64,000 nt of DNA from JAXGXQ01 sp040772685 (lineage in GTDB: Bacteria; Bacillota; Clostridia; Saccharofermentanales; UBA5734): the NCBI GenBank assembly GCA_040772685.1, contig JAXGXQ010000006.1:70644-134643 (forward strand), read 5' to 3'. A program made the translations under genes and the position numbers. This document shows, piece by piece, positions 1-9,379 of the stretch. Under the pieces are notes generated by a model, which saw only the letters and a list, made by a program, of their open reading frames with translations, was not told the origin of the DNA and did no database searches. Numbering within the stretch: the first letter of the stretch is position 1; every line of letters begins with the position of its first letter.

Positions 1-728
1 ACAATGTCAGCTTCCGTTACCCTGATGCTGACGAGAATGTGATCTGTGATATCAGCTTCAGGGCAAAACCGGGCGAGACAACTGCGTTTATTGGCAGTAC
101 AGGCAGCGGCAAGTCAACTGTCGTCAATTTAATCCCCCGCTTTTATGATGTCAGCGCTGGCAGTATCCGCGTCGACGGCATCGACATCCGCGATGTGAAT
201 ATGGCTGAACTGCGTGCCCGGATCGGTTATGTACCACAAGAAGGCGTATTGTTTACAGGCGATATCTCAAGCAATATCCGTTACGGCGAGCCGGACGCGA
301 CTGATGCCGAAGTCAGACATGCCGCAGAGGTTGCCCAGGCATTAGATTTCATTGACCAGTCAGCCGCAGGTTTTGCTACTGAAATCGCCCAGGGCGGCGC
401 CAATGTTTCCGGCGGGCAGAGACAGCGCCTTTCCATCGCGCGCGCTTTAGCGAGAAAGCCGGATATCTATATTTTTGATGACAGTTTTTCAGCGCTTGAT
501 TATCGTACGGACACCAAGTTGCGCCAAGCGCTTAAGGCGGATACAGGTGACGCGACGGTACTGATTGTAGCCCAGCGTATCGGTACAATAATTAACGCCG
601 AACAGATAATTGTGCTTGATGAAGGCAGAGTAGTCGGCATAGGTACACATCGCGAACTGTTAAAAACCTGCCCGGTTTACCAGGAAATTGCCCTGTCGCA
701 ACTTTCACAGGAGGAACTGGCGGTATGA
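1..728 (+). CDS. ABC exporter half-transporter, ATPase domain (5' truncated)
   Basis: The gene enters from the left window edge; its frame is open from base 3, so the membrane domain is missing and only the nucleotide-binding domain is visible. Walker A (GSTGSGKST) and a canonical signature (NVSGGQRQRLSIARAL) are present. The Walker B end reads FDDSFSALD, with Asp where the catalytic Glu should be, and the switch loop reads AQRIGTI, with Gln in place of His. Such a degenerate ATPase site is known from one subunit of heterodimeric ABC exporters (TM287/288, BmrCD, LmrCD). The stop overlaps the start of the next gene (ATGA), so the two halves are translationally coupled. Substrate unknown; lipid or drug export is an inference from the family. 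Confidence 0.93.
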   Translation, partial: NVSFRYPDADENVICDISFRAKPGETTAFIGSTGSGKSTVVNLIPRFYDVSAGSIRVDGIDIRDVNMAELRARIGYVPQEGVLFTGDISSNIRYGEPDATDAEVRHAAEVAQALDFIDQSAAGFATEIAQGGANVSGGQRQRLSIARALARKPDIYIFDDSFSALDYRTDTKLRQALKADTGDATVLIVAQRIGTIINAEQIIVLDEGRVVGIGTHRELLKTCPVYQEIALSQLSQEELAV

Positions 729-2686
729 GTAAACGTTTGGAGCAAGCCCGGAAAGATTTAGAAACGGGTAATAAAGATAATTCCACAGCTTCGGCCTCGC
801 CGGCTGGCAAAGGCGGTCGTGGCTTTGGGCCCGGCGGCCGAGGCGGACCGGGTCACGGAGGCCCGGCCGGAGCTATGATGGGCGGCGAAAAGGCCCGCGA
901 CTTTAAAGGTTCGCTGGCTAAGCTGACCCGTTTTCTGCGACCTTACTGGTTCCGGATTATTCTTGTTATGTTGTTTGCCGCAACCAGCACAGTGTTCACT
1001 ATTGCCGGACCTAAAATCCTTAGTGAAGCAATCAATATTCTGTATGAAGGTGTTTTGGGCAAAATGGCCGGCAGCGGCCAGGGCATTGATTTTACCGGCA
1101 TCGGCAAAGTGCTTTTGTGGCTGCTCGGGCTTTATGCGCTGAGTTCGATACTTACTTATATCCAAGGGTTCATAATGAGCGGTCTGGCACAGCATATCAG
1201 CTACTCACTGCGGCGCGACATATCGCTCAAGATCAAACGGCTGCCACTAAGCTACTTCGACAAAACCACACACGGTGAAGTTCTCTCAAGAGTCACCAAT
1301 GACGTTGACACTGTAAGCCAAACCCTCAATCAGAGCCTTTCACAGTTGGTAACCTCTGTTGCAACCTTAGTGGGCGCCCTGATTATGATGCTCTCGATCA
1401 GCCTGGTGATGACTCTGTCTGCTCTTATTGTGTTACCGCTGTCGATGCTGATTATTCGTCTGATAGTTAAGCGTTCGCAAAAATATTTCCGTACCCAGCA
1501 GACATTCCTGGGGCATCTCAACGGCCACGTTGAGGAAATGTACAGCGGTCATTTAGTGGTTAAGGCTTTTAATGGCGAAGCCCGTTCCATCGAAACATTT
1601 GAAGAACTGAACAGCGAGCTTTATAAATCTTCCTGGAGATCACAGTTCCTTTCCGGCATCATGATGCCCCTGATGGGATTTGTCGGTAATCTCGGCTACG
1701 TATTTGTAGTGTTAATCGGCGCGCTGCAGGCTTCCCGCGGCGCAGTCCTGCTGGGAGATATCGTCGCCTTTATCCAATATGTCCGGATGTTTAACCAGCC
1801 GATTACACAGCTGGCCAGTGTGGCTAATGTTTTACAATCAACCACAGCTGCTGCTGAAAGGGTTTTCGAATTTCTGGAAGAAACTGAAGAACCGGATGAC
1901 TTGGCTGAAACCGCATCAGCTGAAGGCATTACTGGTCAGGTCAGCTTTGAAAATGTAAGCTTTGGCTACAATCCGGATCAGACTGTTATTACCAGTTTTT
2001 CAGCTGACGTCGCTCCCGGCCAGATGGTTGCTATTGTCGGTCCCACCGGTGCCGGTAAAACTACTATAGTCAAGCTCCTGATGCGGTTTTACGATGTGCG
2101 GTCGGGCGCTATTAAAATTGACGGGGTGGATATCCGCAAGTTCAAACGCAGTGAGCTGCGCGGGTTGTTTGGCATGGTTCTGCAGGATACCTGGCTGTTT
2201 AATGGCACTATCAGCGAAAACATTCGTTTCAGCCGTGAAGAAGCGACAGATGAGGAGATTCAGGCCGCCGCCCAGGCAGCCTCGGCCGACCACTTCATCC
2301 GTACCCTGCCGGGTGGCTATGATATGGTGCTGAACGAAGAAGCCACCAATATTTCGCAAGGCCAGAAACAACTGCTGACAATTGCCCGCGCCCTTTTGGC
2401 CGATCCGCGGATCTTGATTTTGGATGAAGCGACCAGCTCGGTTGACACGCGTACAGAAGTGTTAATTCAGCAAGCAATGGCTCGCCTGATGCACGGACGC
2501 ACCAGTTTTATCATCGCTCATCGGCTTTCAACTATTCGTGATGCCGACCTGATTCTGGTTATGCGTGACGGCGACATAATTGAACAAGGAACTCACACTC
2601 AACTGCTGGCAGCGAAAGGATTTTACAGCGAGCTGTACCATAGTCAGTTTGAAACCGGTGTATCTGAAGACAACGGCATTAAGTAA
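725..2686 (+). CDS. ABC exporter half-transporter, membrane + ATPase domains
   Basis: A 653-residue fused permease-ATPase, partner of the preceding half. Residues 1-60 form a Gly-rich leader (GGRGFGPGGRGGPGHGG), then six expected membrane segments (about 75-380), then the nucleotide-binding domain from about 405. Walker A is GPTGAGKTT, Walker B ILILDEATSSVD with the catalytic Glu, and the switch His is present (IIAHRLSTI). The signature is altered: NISQGQKQLL instead of SGGQ. Together with the upstream subunit this gives one intact and one degenerate ATP site, as in TM287/288. The last gene of its operon, it ends ahead of a bidirectional terminator. The Gly-rich N-terminus is common in clostridial members and its role is unknown. 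Confidence 0.95.
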   Translation: MSKRLEQARKDLETGNKDNSTASASPAGKGGRGFGPGGRGGPGHGGPAGAMMGGEKARDFKGSLAKLTRFLRPYWFRIILVMLFAATSTVFTIAGPKILSEAINILYEGVLGKMAGSGQGIDFTGIGKVLLWLLGLYALSSILTYIQGFIMSGLAQHISYSLRRDISLKIKRLPLSYFDKTTHGEVLSRVTNDVDTVSQTLNQSLSQLVTSVATLVGALIMMLSISLVMTLSALIVLPLSMLIIRLIVKRSQKYFRTQQTFLGHLNGHVEEMYSGHLVVKAFNGEARSIETFEELNSELYKSSWRSQFLSGIMMPLMGFVGNLGYVFVVLIGALQASRGAVLLGDIVAFIQYVRMFNQPITQLASVANVLQSTTAAAERVFEFLEETEEPDDLAETASAEGITGQVSFENVSFGYNPDQTVITSFSADVAPGQMVAIVGPTGAGKTTIVKLLMRFYDVRSGAIKIDGVDIRKFKRSELRGLFGMVLQDTWLFNGTISENIRFSREEATDEEIQAAAQAASADHFIRTLPGGYDMVLNEEATNISQGQKQLLTIARALLADPRILILDEATSSVDTRTEVLIQQAMARLMHGRTSFIIAHRLSTIRDADLILVMRDGDIIEQGTHTQLLAAKGFYSELYHSQFETGVSEDNGIK

Positions 2687-2722
2687 AAAAAGCGACGGGT
2701 ATAGACAAAAACCCGCAAATTA

Positions 2723-2753
2723 AAAAGGCAACGGTGTTCAGCCGTTGCCTTTT
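2723..2753. terminator. Bidirectional terminator between convergent genes
   Basis: A 12-bp perfect stem (AAAAGGCAACGG / CCGTTGCCTTTT) with a 7-nt loop lies between the convergent ABC exporter and sugar kinase genes. A and T runs flank the stem, so it can act on both strands. Confidence 0.85.
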
Positions 2754-2770
2754 AAGCGGACTATTTAAAT

Positions 2771-4201
2771 TTAGCAGTTGCCTTGCTGATAAAATTCCAG
2801 ATACTGCTGATAACGGGCGCGGATGAGTTCTGAGTTTTCTGGATTTGGTTCCGAAGGCAGGCCGCGGTCACCTTCAAAATCTTCCGGACTGTTAATCAGA
2901 CCGAGCGCGGCCATACCCATTGCGGCACCGCCAAGCAGGGAAGCCTGGCTCGATTTGGCGATCCGCAACGGCTGGTTCCACAAGTCGGCAGCCATTTGCG
3001 ACCAGATGCGTGAGTTGTTGATGCCGCCGGAGATGCGGATTTCATACGGTGCATCGGTGGCTGTAGTTAAGAGCTCGTAGCATTGGTAAAGATTAAACAA
3101 AATGCCTTCCAGTAAAGCGGTATAGAGTTCAGGCAGCCGGTGGGCCGCCAGAATGCCGGCAAAGCCACCGCGGCGGCTGTCCATCCAGCCGGGGCAGCGT
3201 TCGCCGTAAAGGAACGGCAGGAAAGTCGGCGGCGTTGACATGTCAGCCCGCAGAACCATGTTATCCATTTCCTTATAGCTCATTTCAGGCGAGAAGGTAA
3301 TTTTAAACCAGTCGACACAATTGGTGGCACCATTGGTGGCAGCGCCGCAGATATAACGGTCGGGGGCGTAATAGCACCATGTACCCGGGCTTTGCGGCAG
3401 AATTGGCTTGTCCGAAGTTACGCGCAAAGCACCACTGGTGCCGACGGAAAGGGTCATAATTCCGGGCTTAAGCGCGCCGGCGCCAACCTGGTTCATTGAA
3501 CCATCCGGATAAGGCAGACCTACAGGTATTCCCGGTTTTACGCCAAGCAGCCTGGCTGCTTCCGGCAACAAGGTGGCATAGGTGTTTTCCTTGCTGTAGC
3601 GCTGCAGCTCAGGCAGCTGATTAACGGAAATGCCGGCCATTTCAATTGTATGCTGATTCCAGTCCAGATTATGGGTATTCATTAAAGCTGTGCCGGAAAT
3701 CAGGCTGGTGCTGGCCCGGAGTTCGCCGGTCAGGCGATGATAGAGGAAACTGCCCTGATCGAGCACTTTGTCGTCGGGTTTGATCATGTCTTGCTTTTGC
3801 AGGAGCATCAGCTTGTATAGCGGGTAGATCGCGTGCGGCATACAGCCGGTTTCGTAATAAAGTGTGCGCGTCAGTTCCTCATTTGCCCGGATCGGCAAAG
3901 CTATAGCGGAGGCATCACGCCACGCCCAGGTTAAAATTCGGGTTTTTGGACGTATACTGCTGTCGGTAATCAGGACGCTGTGCCACGTACAATTGAGTGC
4001 AACCACTTCAATGTCATAACCTGCGGCAGCTTCGTTGCCAATCTCAAAAATCATCGCCATCATGCCGTCAGCTTCTATGGTTGAACCATCGCTCACTGAT
4101 TCCGGATACATCCGGGTGATCATGTTGACTACGCCCTTCTGCGGCTCGTATACCATTGCTTTTGCTGCAGAGGTACTCGCTTCCAGAACAAGTATTGCCA
4201 T
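2771..4201 (-). CDS. FGGY-family carbohydrate kinase (gluconokinase/xylulokinase-like)
   Basis: A 476-residue sugar kinase of the FGGY family, which phosphorylates a sugar or sugar acid with ATP. The N-terminal phosphate-binding region (VLEASTSAAKAMVY) and the C-terminal ATPase region (RISGGINNSRIWSQMAADLW, then LLGGAAMGMAALGL) are visible. Length is close to the usual 480-510. The overall pattern, including TWAWRDASA, is nearest to gluconokinase-type members, but the substrate cannot be read from sequence. It stands alone, with a GGGAG ribosome site upstream of ATG and no sugar transporter or isomerase beside it. Confidence 0.85.
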   Translation of the reverse strand: MAILVLEASTSAAKAMVYEPQKGVVNMITRMYPESVSDGSTIEADGMMAMIFEIGNEAAAGYDIEVVALNCTWHSVLITDSSIRPKTRILTWAWRDASAIALPIRANEELTRTLYYETGCMPHAIYPLYKLMLLQKQDMIKPDDKVLDQGSFLYHRLTGELRASTSLISGTALMNTHNLDWNQHTIEMAGISVNQLPELQRYSKENTYATLLPEAARLLGVKPGIPVGLPYPDGSMNQVGAGALKPGIMTLSVGTSGALRVTSDKPILPQSPGTWCYYAPDRYICGAATNGATNCVDWFKITFSPEMSYKEMDNMVLRADMSTPPTFLPFLYGERCPGWMDSRRGGFAGILAAHRLPELYTALLEGILFNLYQCYELLTTATDAPYEIRISGGINNSRIWSQMAADLWNQPLRIAKSSQASLLGGAAMGMAALGLINSPEDFEGDRGLPSEPNPENSELIRARYQQYLEFYQQGNC

Positions 4202-4323
4202 ACGTATCTCCCTATCAACTTATTGAACAGACAAACAACAGTTATAAAAGCAAACGTGTCAGCAGCTGAATGTTGTTCGATTGTTATGAATATTATAAGG
4301 AACAGCCCGTGGTTAATCAATCC

Positions 4324-4350
4324 GTTGAGCTTCCGGCTGTTGAGCTTCCG
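4324..4350. repeat. Short tandem direct repeat
   Basis: GTTGAGCTTCCG occurs twice with a 15-bp period in the 173-bp gap between the sugar kinase start and the UbiB-like gene end. No function is apparent. Confidence 0.5.
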
Positions 4351-4374
4351 TCCGCCTTGTATCAGCGACGCTCG

Positions 4375-6081
4375 CTATTTCATCTTCCGGCCGCGGATCA
4401 TAGAAACAATCAGCCCCGCCACAATAAGCGCAGAAATCAGAATACTGGACCGCAGCACAAAAGAATTGATCAGCAGCGCGGAGGCGTCGGTGTTGGCCAT
4501 AATGCTTGAACCGATAATTATCCCGGCGATGATTATACTTACTGCCAGCAGGACCATTGCGAAAGCCAACCGGTTGAATATCTGGTTCAGCTGATGATGC
4601 AAAGCTTTTCGGTTTTTTAAATCCAGATATATTGTGTAGTCGTCATCTTCCAGCTTGCGCAGAAAATTGAGCGCGCTGCCGGGCGCTTCCCGGATCAGGG
4701 TTTCGTAGGCTGATGCGGTGGAGAGCAGGCGCCTGTATTGGTCTCGGGGATTAAATGATTCACGCAACAGATTCTTAGTGATTGGTTTCATGATTGTCAG
4801 GAGATCGAGGGAATTGTCGAGCTTTTCCACGATTCCTTCCAGCGTCACCAGCATTTTAGCTACCAGTGCCAGCTCACCCGGGATCCGCACGTGATATTTA
4901 CGCGCCAGTTCAAATATTTCCAGTAACAGCTCGCCTACCTTTATTTCTTCAATGGGCAGCTCCAGATATCGCTCCAGCAACTGGTTGATGTCGTTGCGGA
5001 AACGATGCAACATTGAGCGCTGTTTCATGGTATCGAGGGCGATAATGGCCTCCACAACCATACCGCCGTCGTTGTTGGCCATGCCTACCAGCATGTCACT
5101 GAGAATTCGCCGGCGTGAGGCAGAGAGACGGCCTACTTGTCCCAGATCAATAAAGGCAAGCTTGCCGTCTTTCATGACCAGTAGATTTCCAGGATGAGGA
5201 TCGGCGTGGAAAAAGCCGTCACGCAGCATCTGCTGAGCTAAAGTGCGTGAAAGCCGCAGGGCGAGCTCGCTGCAATCACATTCAGCCGCTTTAAGTTGTT
5301 CAACCTGATTAATACTGATACCATTGATGAGCTCCATTGTCAGTACGCAGCGTGTTGTATAAACCCAGCGGATTTCCGGAAAATGAATACTGGTATCAGC
5401 TGCGAAGTTTTTGCGGAAGCGGTCAGCGTTTTCGCCTTCGCTGATAAAATCAAGTTCATTCAACAAGGCTGTTTCCAGTTCAGCGACCATGGACAAAAAA
5501 TCGTATTGCTCGCCCAAACTTGTATGGCGATCCAATAATCCAGCAATATCTTTAAGAATATCGAGATCAATTTTGATTTGAGCTTCGATTCCAGGGCGCT
5601 GAACCTTAACCGCAACCTGCTGGCCGGAAATGAGCCTGGCAGTATGTACCTGCGAAATTGAAGCTGAAGCCAGCGGTTTCTTGTCAATGCTGGCGTAGAC
5701 TTCTGTTGGTGGTTTGCCAAAAGCCTCGTACAGCACACTTTCAATATCCTGCCAGGGTATCGGGCTGACTGATTGCTGAAGCTTTTCCAGTTCAAAAATA
5801 ACTTCAGCCGGCAGTAAGTCGGGGCGGGTGCTGAGCAGTTGGCCGATTTTGACAAATGTCGGGCCTAATGTTTCACATACCCGCCGCAAGCGAACTCCGG
5901 CTGTTAATGGTGCCTTCTTGTGCTCCGTGTCATCTCCATCTTCGGTATAAATTTCGTGCGGCCGCAGGTGAAGAGCGCGGAATATCCCGGCCTGCCGCAA
6001 GAACAAGCCGAAACCGTTTTTCGCCAGAACTGTTACGATCTGGCGATAACGATTAAGATGCAGACGGGAGACGGAGGCCAT
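4375..6081 (-). CDS. UbiB/AarF/ABC1-type atypical kinase
   Basis: A 568-residue protein of the UbiB (ABC1/ADCK) kinase-like family, which in quinone-making organisms supports ubiquinone synthesis and in others is tied to lipid homeostasis. The family-specific KxGQ element is present (GPTFVKIGQLLSTRPDLLP), as are an ATP-site lysine (VAVKVQRPG) and the catalytic/metal motifs HADPHPGNLL and FIDLG. Two hydrophobic segments near the C-terminus (about 495-520 and 535-560) should anchor it in the membrane. It sits 6 bp downstream of a phasin-like gene, so the two are almost surely co-transcribed. No ubiquinone or menaquinone genes are seen in the window. Confidence 0.93.
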   Translation of the reverse strand: MASVSRLHLNRYRQIVTVLAKNGFGLFLRQAGIFRALHLRPHEIYTEDGDDTEHKKAPLTAGVRLRRVCETLGPTFVKIGQLLSTRPDLLPAEVIFELEKLQQSVSPIPWQDIESVLYEAFGKPPTEVYASIDKKPLASASISQVHTARLISGQQVAVKVQRPGIEAQIKIDLDILKDIAGLLDRHTSLGEQYDFLSMVAELETALLNELDFISEGENADRFRKNFAADTSIHFPEIRWVYTTRCVLTMELINGISINQVEQLKAAECDCSELALRLSRTLAQQMLRDGFFHADPHPGNLLVMKDGKLAFIDLGQVGRLSASRRRILSDMLVGMANNDGGMVVEAIIALDTMKQRSMLHRFRNDINQLLERYLELPIEEIKVGELLLEIFELARKYHVRIPGELALVAKMLVTLEGIVEKLDNSLDLLTIMKPITKNLLRESFNPRDQYRRLLSTASAYETLIREAPGSALNFLRKLEDDDYTIYLDLKNRKALHHQLNQIFNRLAFAMVLLAVSIIIAGIIIGSSIMANTDASALLINSFVLRSSILISALIVAGLIVSMIRGRKMK

Positions 6082-6087
6082 TTTTAC

Positions 6088-6525
6088 CTACATCCCTGAA
6101 TGTTGATCTGTGTCTTGGTCTGGGTGTGGGTCAGGACTAATTGAACCTGTTTTATCTGCTGCTGAATCAAACGCAGATGTCGCAGCGGCTTCGACAGCAC
6201 TTGAACCAACACCGGTTTCACGGGCTGCCAGTGCTGCTTCAACCTGCTTACGTACTATTAACTCGAGCTCGGCTTTTCTTGCTGCTTCGTCTTTCAAGCC
6301 AATTTTTTTGAGTGCGTGGTTAACTTCATTGCTGATCATTTGCTGAATCTCAGCGCGGCTGGATTTGCCTTTTTCAATCAGGTCATCAGCTACTTTGCGG
6401 GCGTCTTTATTAGCGACTTCACCGCGCTTTACCATTTCCTCGACCATTTCCTCAATTTTTTCTTTGGAGTAGGCTGCGAGGCCGAGGCCAAAATCGAATG
6501 ATTTTTTGAGGAGATTATCCGACAT
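6088..6525 (-). CDS. Phasin-like protein
   Basis: A 145-residue, highly charged, predicted all-helical protein. The first 85 residues (from SFDFGLGLAAYSKEKIEEMV through the NEVNHALKKIGL segment) resemble the phasin/PhaF-type polyhydroxyalkanoate granule-associated family; in Bacillota such short proteins often occur beside AarF/UbiB-like kinases. The C-terminal tail is Ala/Ser- and Asp/Pro-rich and probably disordered. AAGGAGGTG lies 8 bp before ATG. It is the first gene of the two-gene unit with the UbiB-like kinase. No PHA synthase is seen nearby, so binding to a lipid surface or to the kinase is more likely than granule coating; this is inference. Confidence 0.75.
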   Translation of the reverse strand: MSDNLLKKSFDFGLGLAAYSKEKIEEMVEEMVKRGEVANKDARKVADDLIEKGKSSRAEIQQMISNEVNHALKKIGLKDEAARKAELELIVRKQVEAALAARETGVGSSAVEAAATSAFDSAADKTGSISPDPHPDQDTDQHSGM

Positions 6526-6640
6526 ACGAAGAGCACCTCCTTGTCGAGACTGGTGCCAGGCAACTGCGGGATTGCAGGCCTCCTGCCAGCTGATTTTATG
6601 ATATCACCGGGGCAGAACGCGCGCAAACGCTGCGAGGCTA

Positions 6641-7582
6641 TTATGGCAGCGGCTCACGCTTGGTTGGCCATTCAACCAGCAAAATAGCGGAGAAAATTAT
6701 TAGACCGCCGAAAATCAAACGGAATGAAAAACGGTCAAAACCGAATATGATGGCAAGCAAGCTGCCAAACAGTGCTTCCAGTGAGAGGAGAATGGCTGTG
6801 CGGGCAGCAGAAGTGTGGCGCTGAGCATAGGTTTGCAGAAAATAAGCAACACACGAGCTAAAAAGCAATAAATAAAGCATAGAAGGGCCGCCTTGCGCCC
6901 AGTTGATGCTGGCCAGCGGCACCCAATCCAACGGCAAAACCAGTAATGAGCAAACAGCGGCAGTAAACATTTGCAGGAAAATTAAACGGGGAACACTCAC
7001 TTTGGTAATTGCTGATTCCAAAGCAATTAATTGGAACGCGAAACAAACGGCACAAAGCAGTGTTAATAAGTCGCCTGTCAGATGAGTTTCACTAAGTCCC
7101 TGGACGCTGACAGTCAGAATACTGACTCCGGCAAAACAGAGAAAGGCCCCGAAGACGATGCGTTTTTGCGGCCGCTGACGATAGAGCAAAGCAGAGAAGA
7201 GAGGAACCATGACAACATAAGTGGCTGTCAGGAAGGCGTTGCGGGAAGGAGTGGACAACTGCAAGCCGACTGTTTGGGTGATAAAACCGAAATAAAGCAA
7301 AAGACCGACACCGGTGCCGATTAACCATTCTCTCAGCGGCATTTTGCGCAATTCGCGCCTAAACAGGATGCCGAACAACAAAGCTGCGCCGCTGAAACGG
7401 ATTGCCATAACCATTGAAGCTGTCAGACCCGAATTTAGCGCCAGCTTTGTAGCCGGGAAGCCACCGCCCCAAATCAGAGAAGCAAGCAACAGCATGCTCT
7501 CGGGTAAATAGTTCCAACGTTTCAATCTGCTTAATGCAGTAGAAAATGTAAAAAGTGCTTGATCTTTCTGAGTGTCGTTCAT
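6641..7582 (-). CDS. EamA/DMT-superfamily permease
   Basis: A 313-residue membrane protein with about ten hydrophobic segments in two homologous EamA repeats. The first repeat begins LLLASLIWGGGFPATKLAL, typical of drug/metabolite transporters in the RhaT/YdcZ range. A tail of basic residues (WPTKREPLP) follows the last segment. Substrate unknown. It is monocistronic, with an AGGGA ribosome site before ATG, and diverges from the gene at 7737. Confidence 0.9.
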   Translation of the reverse strand: MNDTQKDQALFTFSTALSRLKRWNYLPESMLLLASLIWGGGFPATKLALNSGLTASMVMAIRFSGAALLFGILFRRELRKMPLREWLIGTGVGLLLYFGFITQTVGLQLSTPSRNAFLTATYVVMVPLFSALLYRQRPQKRIVFGAFLCFAGVSILTVSVQGLSETHLTGDLLTLLCAVCFAFQLIALESAITKVSVPRLIFLQMFTAAVCSLLVLPLDWVPLASINWAQGGPSMLYLLLFSSCVAYFLQTYAQRHTSAARTAILLSLEALFGSLLAIIFGFDRFSFRLIFGGLIIFSAILLVEWPTKREPLP

Positions 7583-7693
7583 TCTTTTTCCCTGTTCTGC
7601 AAATTCAGTTGCAGAAGGAAGTATAGCACAACACCGGGCGGCAGGCGTGCCTGATAACAGAGTGCCTGGTAGCAGAATGCAGCTTCAACATGC

Positions 7694-7699
7694 TACAAT
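7694..7699 (+). promoter_or_regulatory. Possible -10 element
   Basis: TACAAT lies 38 bp before the start codon of the gene at 7737. No good -35 hexamer is seen 16-18 bp upstream, so this is weak. Confidence 0.3.
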
Positions 7700-7736
7700 G
7701 CAGAAATAGTCTTTGTTTATATCGACGAGGTACTAA

Positions 7737-8612
7737 ATGAATCAACAGCCTGCGGCCCCTGCCGCAACCGACAATGATTTTGCCGCTGCAGCAGTAAGCC
7801 CAGACACAGCGGCAACAGAAATAAATAGTAGGCGAATAAAAATCAAGAAGCGCCGACCTTCAACCTATGTTATCTGGTCTTTGTTGTTGTTGATCTCCGC
7901 CCTTCTTTTCTACGTTTATATTTCGATGGTTGTTGCTTCTCCCTCTGACCTTGGCGTTACTTACACGCAACGCGACTACAATACAGCCCTCACGAAAGCG
8001 GGGATTTCGGTCAGCTATCCCGGGATGGACGCTGCTGAAATCGAGGAATTTACTACTAAAAACAAAAAACGCAAACTAATGCTGGCTGATTACGAATTGG
8101 ATTATTCCCGCTATACCATGCGTAATTTTGAACTTACACCGGCAGAAGCGACAGCCCTGATGAATGAATTACTGCCAATGTTCTCGCTTTTCAGCGATAT
8201 CCAACTCGACATTCCTGCGAACGGCCGTTTTGCAGCCAGCAGCAGGATTCACGTAGAAAAAATGCGCCAGGAATTATTGCCCGATCTGATCGGCTCCACC
8301 CAACCAGAATTCCTTAGCCGCTTAATGCCGCGCAATCTTAATCTCAAAATTGAAGGGCCAGCTTTTTCGATTGCAAACAACACACTTTTGCAGCCCGAGC
8401 CACTTGATGAAATCAAACTGGGTGCCGTATCGCTCCGGCCGTTTATTGGCAATACTGACCAGGAAATTCGAAATATTTATACATCATACATTGAGCGGAT
8501 CTACCGAAAAGTTCCGCAATTGCAAATTCGCAGATTGCGGATTAATTCACGCCGCAATTTTGTGTTCAGCGGCGTAATACCAACTAGAATTACGATCCGG
8601 GAAAAATCCTAA
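7737..8612 (+). CDS. Membrane-anchored protein of unknown function
   Basis: 291 residues. The N-terminal 42 residues are Ala/Pro-rich then strongly basic (RRIKIKKRRPSTY), followed by one membrane segment at about 46-66, giving a cytoplasmic-tail, single-span topology with about 225 residues outside. The outer part has no Cys and alternates hydrophobic and charged residues, ending in a basic region (QIRRLRINSRRNFVFSG). I do not recognise a family. It may be a signal-anchor exported protein. Its TAA stop overlaps the stop of the convergent flavodoxin-like gene by a few bases, so the pair shares a 3' end with no terminator. Confidence 0.75.
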   Translation: MNQQPAAPAATDNDFAAAAVSPDTAATEINSRRIKIKKRRPSTYVIWSLLLLISALLFYVYISMVVASPSDLGVTYTQRDYNTALTKAGISVSYPGMDAAEIEEFTTKNKKRKLMLADYELDYSRYTMRNFELTPAEATALMNELLPMFSLFSDIQLDIPANGRFAASSRIHVEKMRQELLPDLIGSTQPEFLSRLMPRNLNLKIEGPAFSIANNTLLQPEPLDEIKLGAVSLRPFIGNTDQEIRNIYTSYIERIYRKVPQLQIRRLRINSRRNFVFSGVIPTRITIREKS

Positions 8613-9142
8613 AGCCTGATGGCTAAAATTAAAGGCGCAATGTTTTGCTGTTCAGTATAGTCCTGTGGTTGTTCAAAAGTGGACAACATACTGCTTTGAA
8701 CAGGTGTTAAAGGCTCGTTTTTACGCTGTTTGGCTTTGAACACCCCACGCATGAATCTCATCAGCAGTTTAGCCGCCCAGTTAAGGCGTTTGTAATCGAA
8801 GCCCCCGCGAAAATAGAAAAACCTGATTTGATCCTGTTCAGCGGGTGAGAAGTTTTGCTTGATGATTTCAGCTTCAACTTCCGGACTTGGCTCCGTGATT
8901 CCGGTCGCAAAAACAATAACATTTTTATCGAGTAAATCCAGCAGATTATCTTTAATAAGATCAACACCATTAATTCTGCCGGCAAAAATTCCACCGCCAA
9001 AAATGATGGTGTCGTAAGCAACGAACTGGCCCGGGCGTATATTATCTGCTGTGTAAAGATCCGCATCAAGTTCCCGGGCAATCCATTCAGCATATTTTTT
9101 GGAATAACCTGTTTTGGATTTATAAACAACTAAGGATTTCAT
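8609..9142 (-). CDS. Flavodoxin-domain protein (HemG/Flavodoxin_5-like)
   Basis: 177 residues. The N-terminus carries a flavodoxin phosphate-binding loop (VVYKSKTGYSKKYAEWIA) and a second FMN-contact region (DTIIFGGGIFAGRINGVDLI), as in the Flavodoxin_5 family that includes menaquinone-dependent protoporphyrinogen oxidase HemG. Family length is about 170-180. Without haem genes near by, a general FMN electron carrier or stress flavodoxin is as likely. The C-terminal 50 residues are less conserved. The stop overlaps that of the facing gene. Confidence 0.85.
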   Translation of the reverse strand: MKSLVVYKSKTGYSKKYAEWIARELDADLYTADNIRPGQFVAYDTIIFGGGIFAGRINGVDLIKDNLLDLLDKNVIVFATGITEPSPEVEAEIIKQNFSPAEQDQIRFFYFRGGFDYKRLNWAAKLLMRFMRGVFKAKQRKNEPLTPVQSSMLSTFEQPQDYTEQQNIAPLILAIRL

Positions 9143-9379
9143 ATATTAATGCAGCTCCCTTACCAGAATCATGATGTCCTCGTGCGCCGACCTTTAATTT
9201 GATCATACAAAACCATTCAACAACTGACAAGCGTATTGTATTTCTTGTCGGGTTCAAAGCTATTACAATTAAAAAAATGACAAATTTACAATCGTGTAAC
9301 AGTGTGGACTTTGCTGTAGCGGTAAACTGGAGTTTGAAAGATAGTATTCACATTCAGCGACACGGGTGGAGGTATAAAT

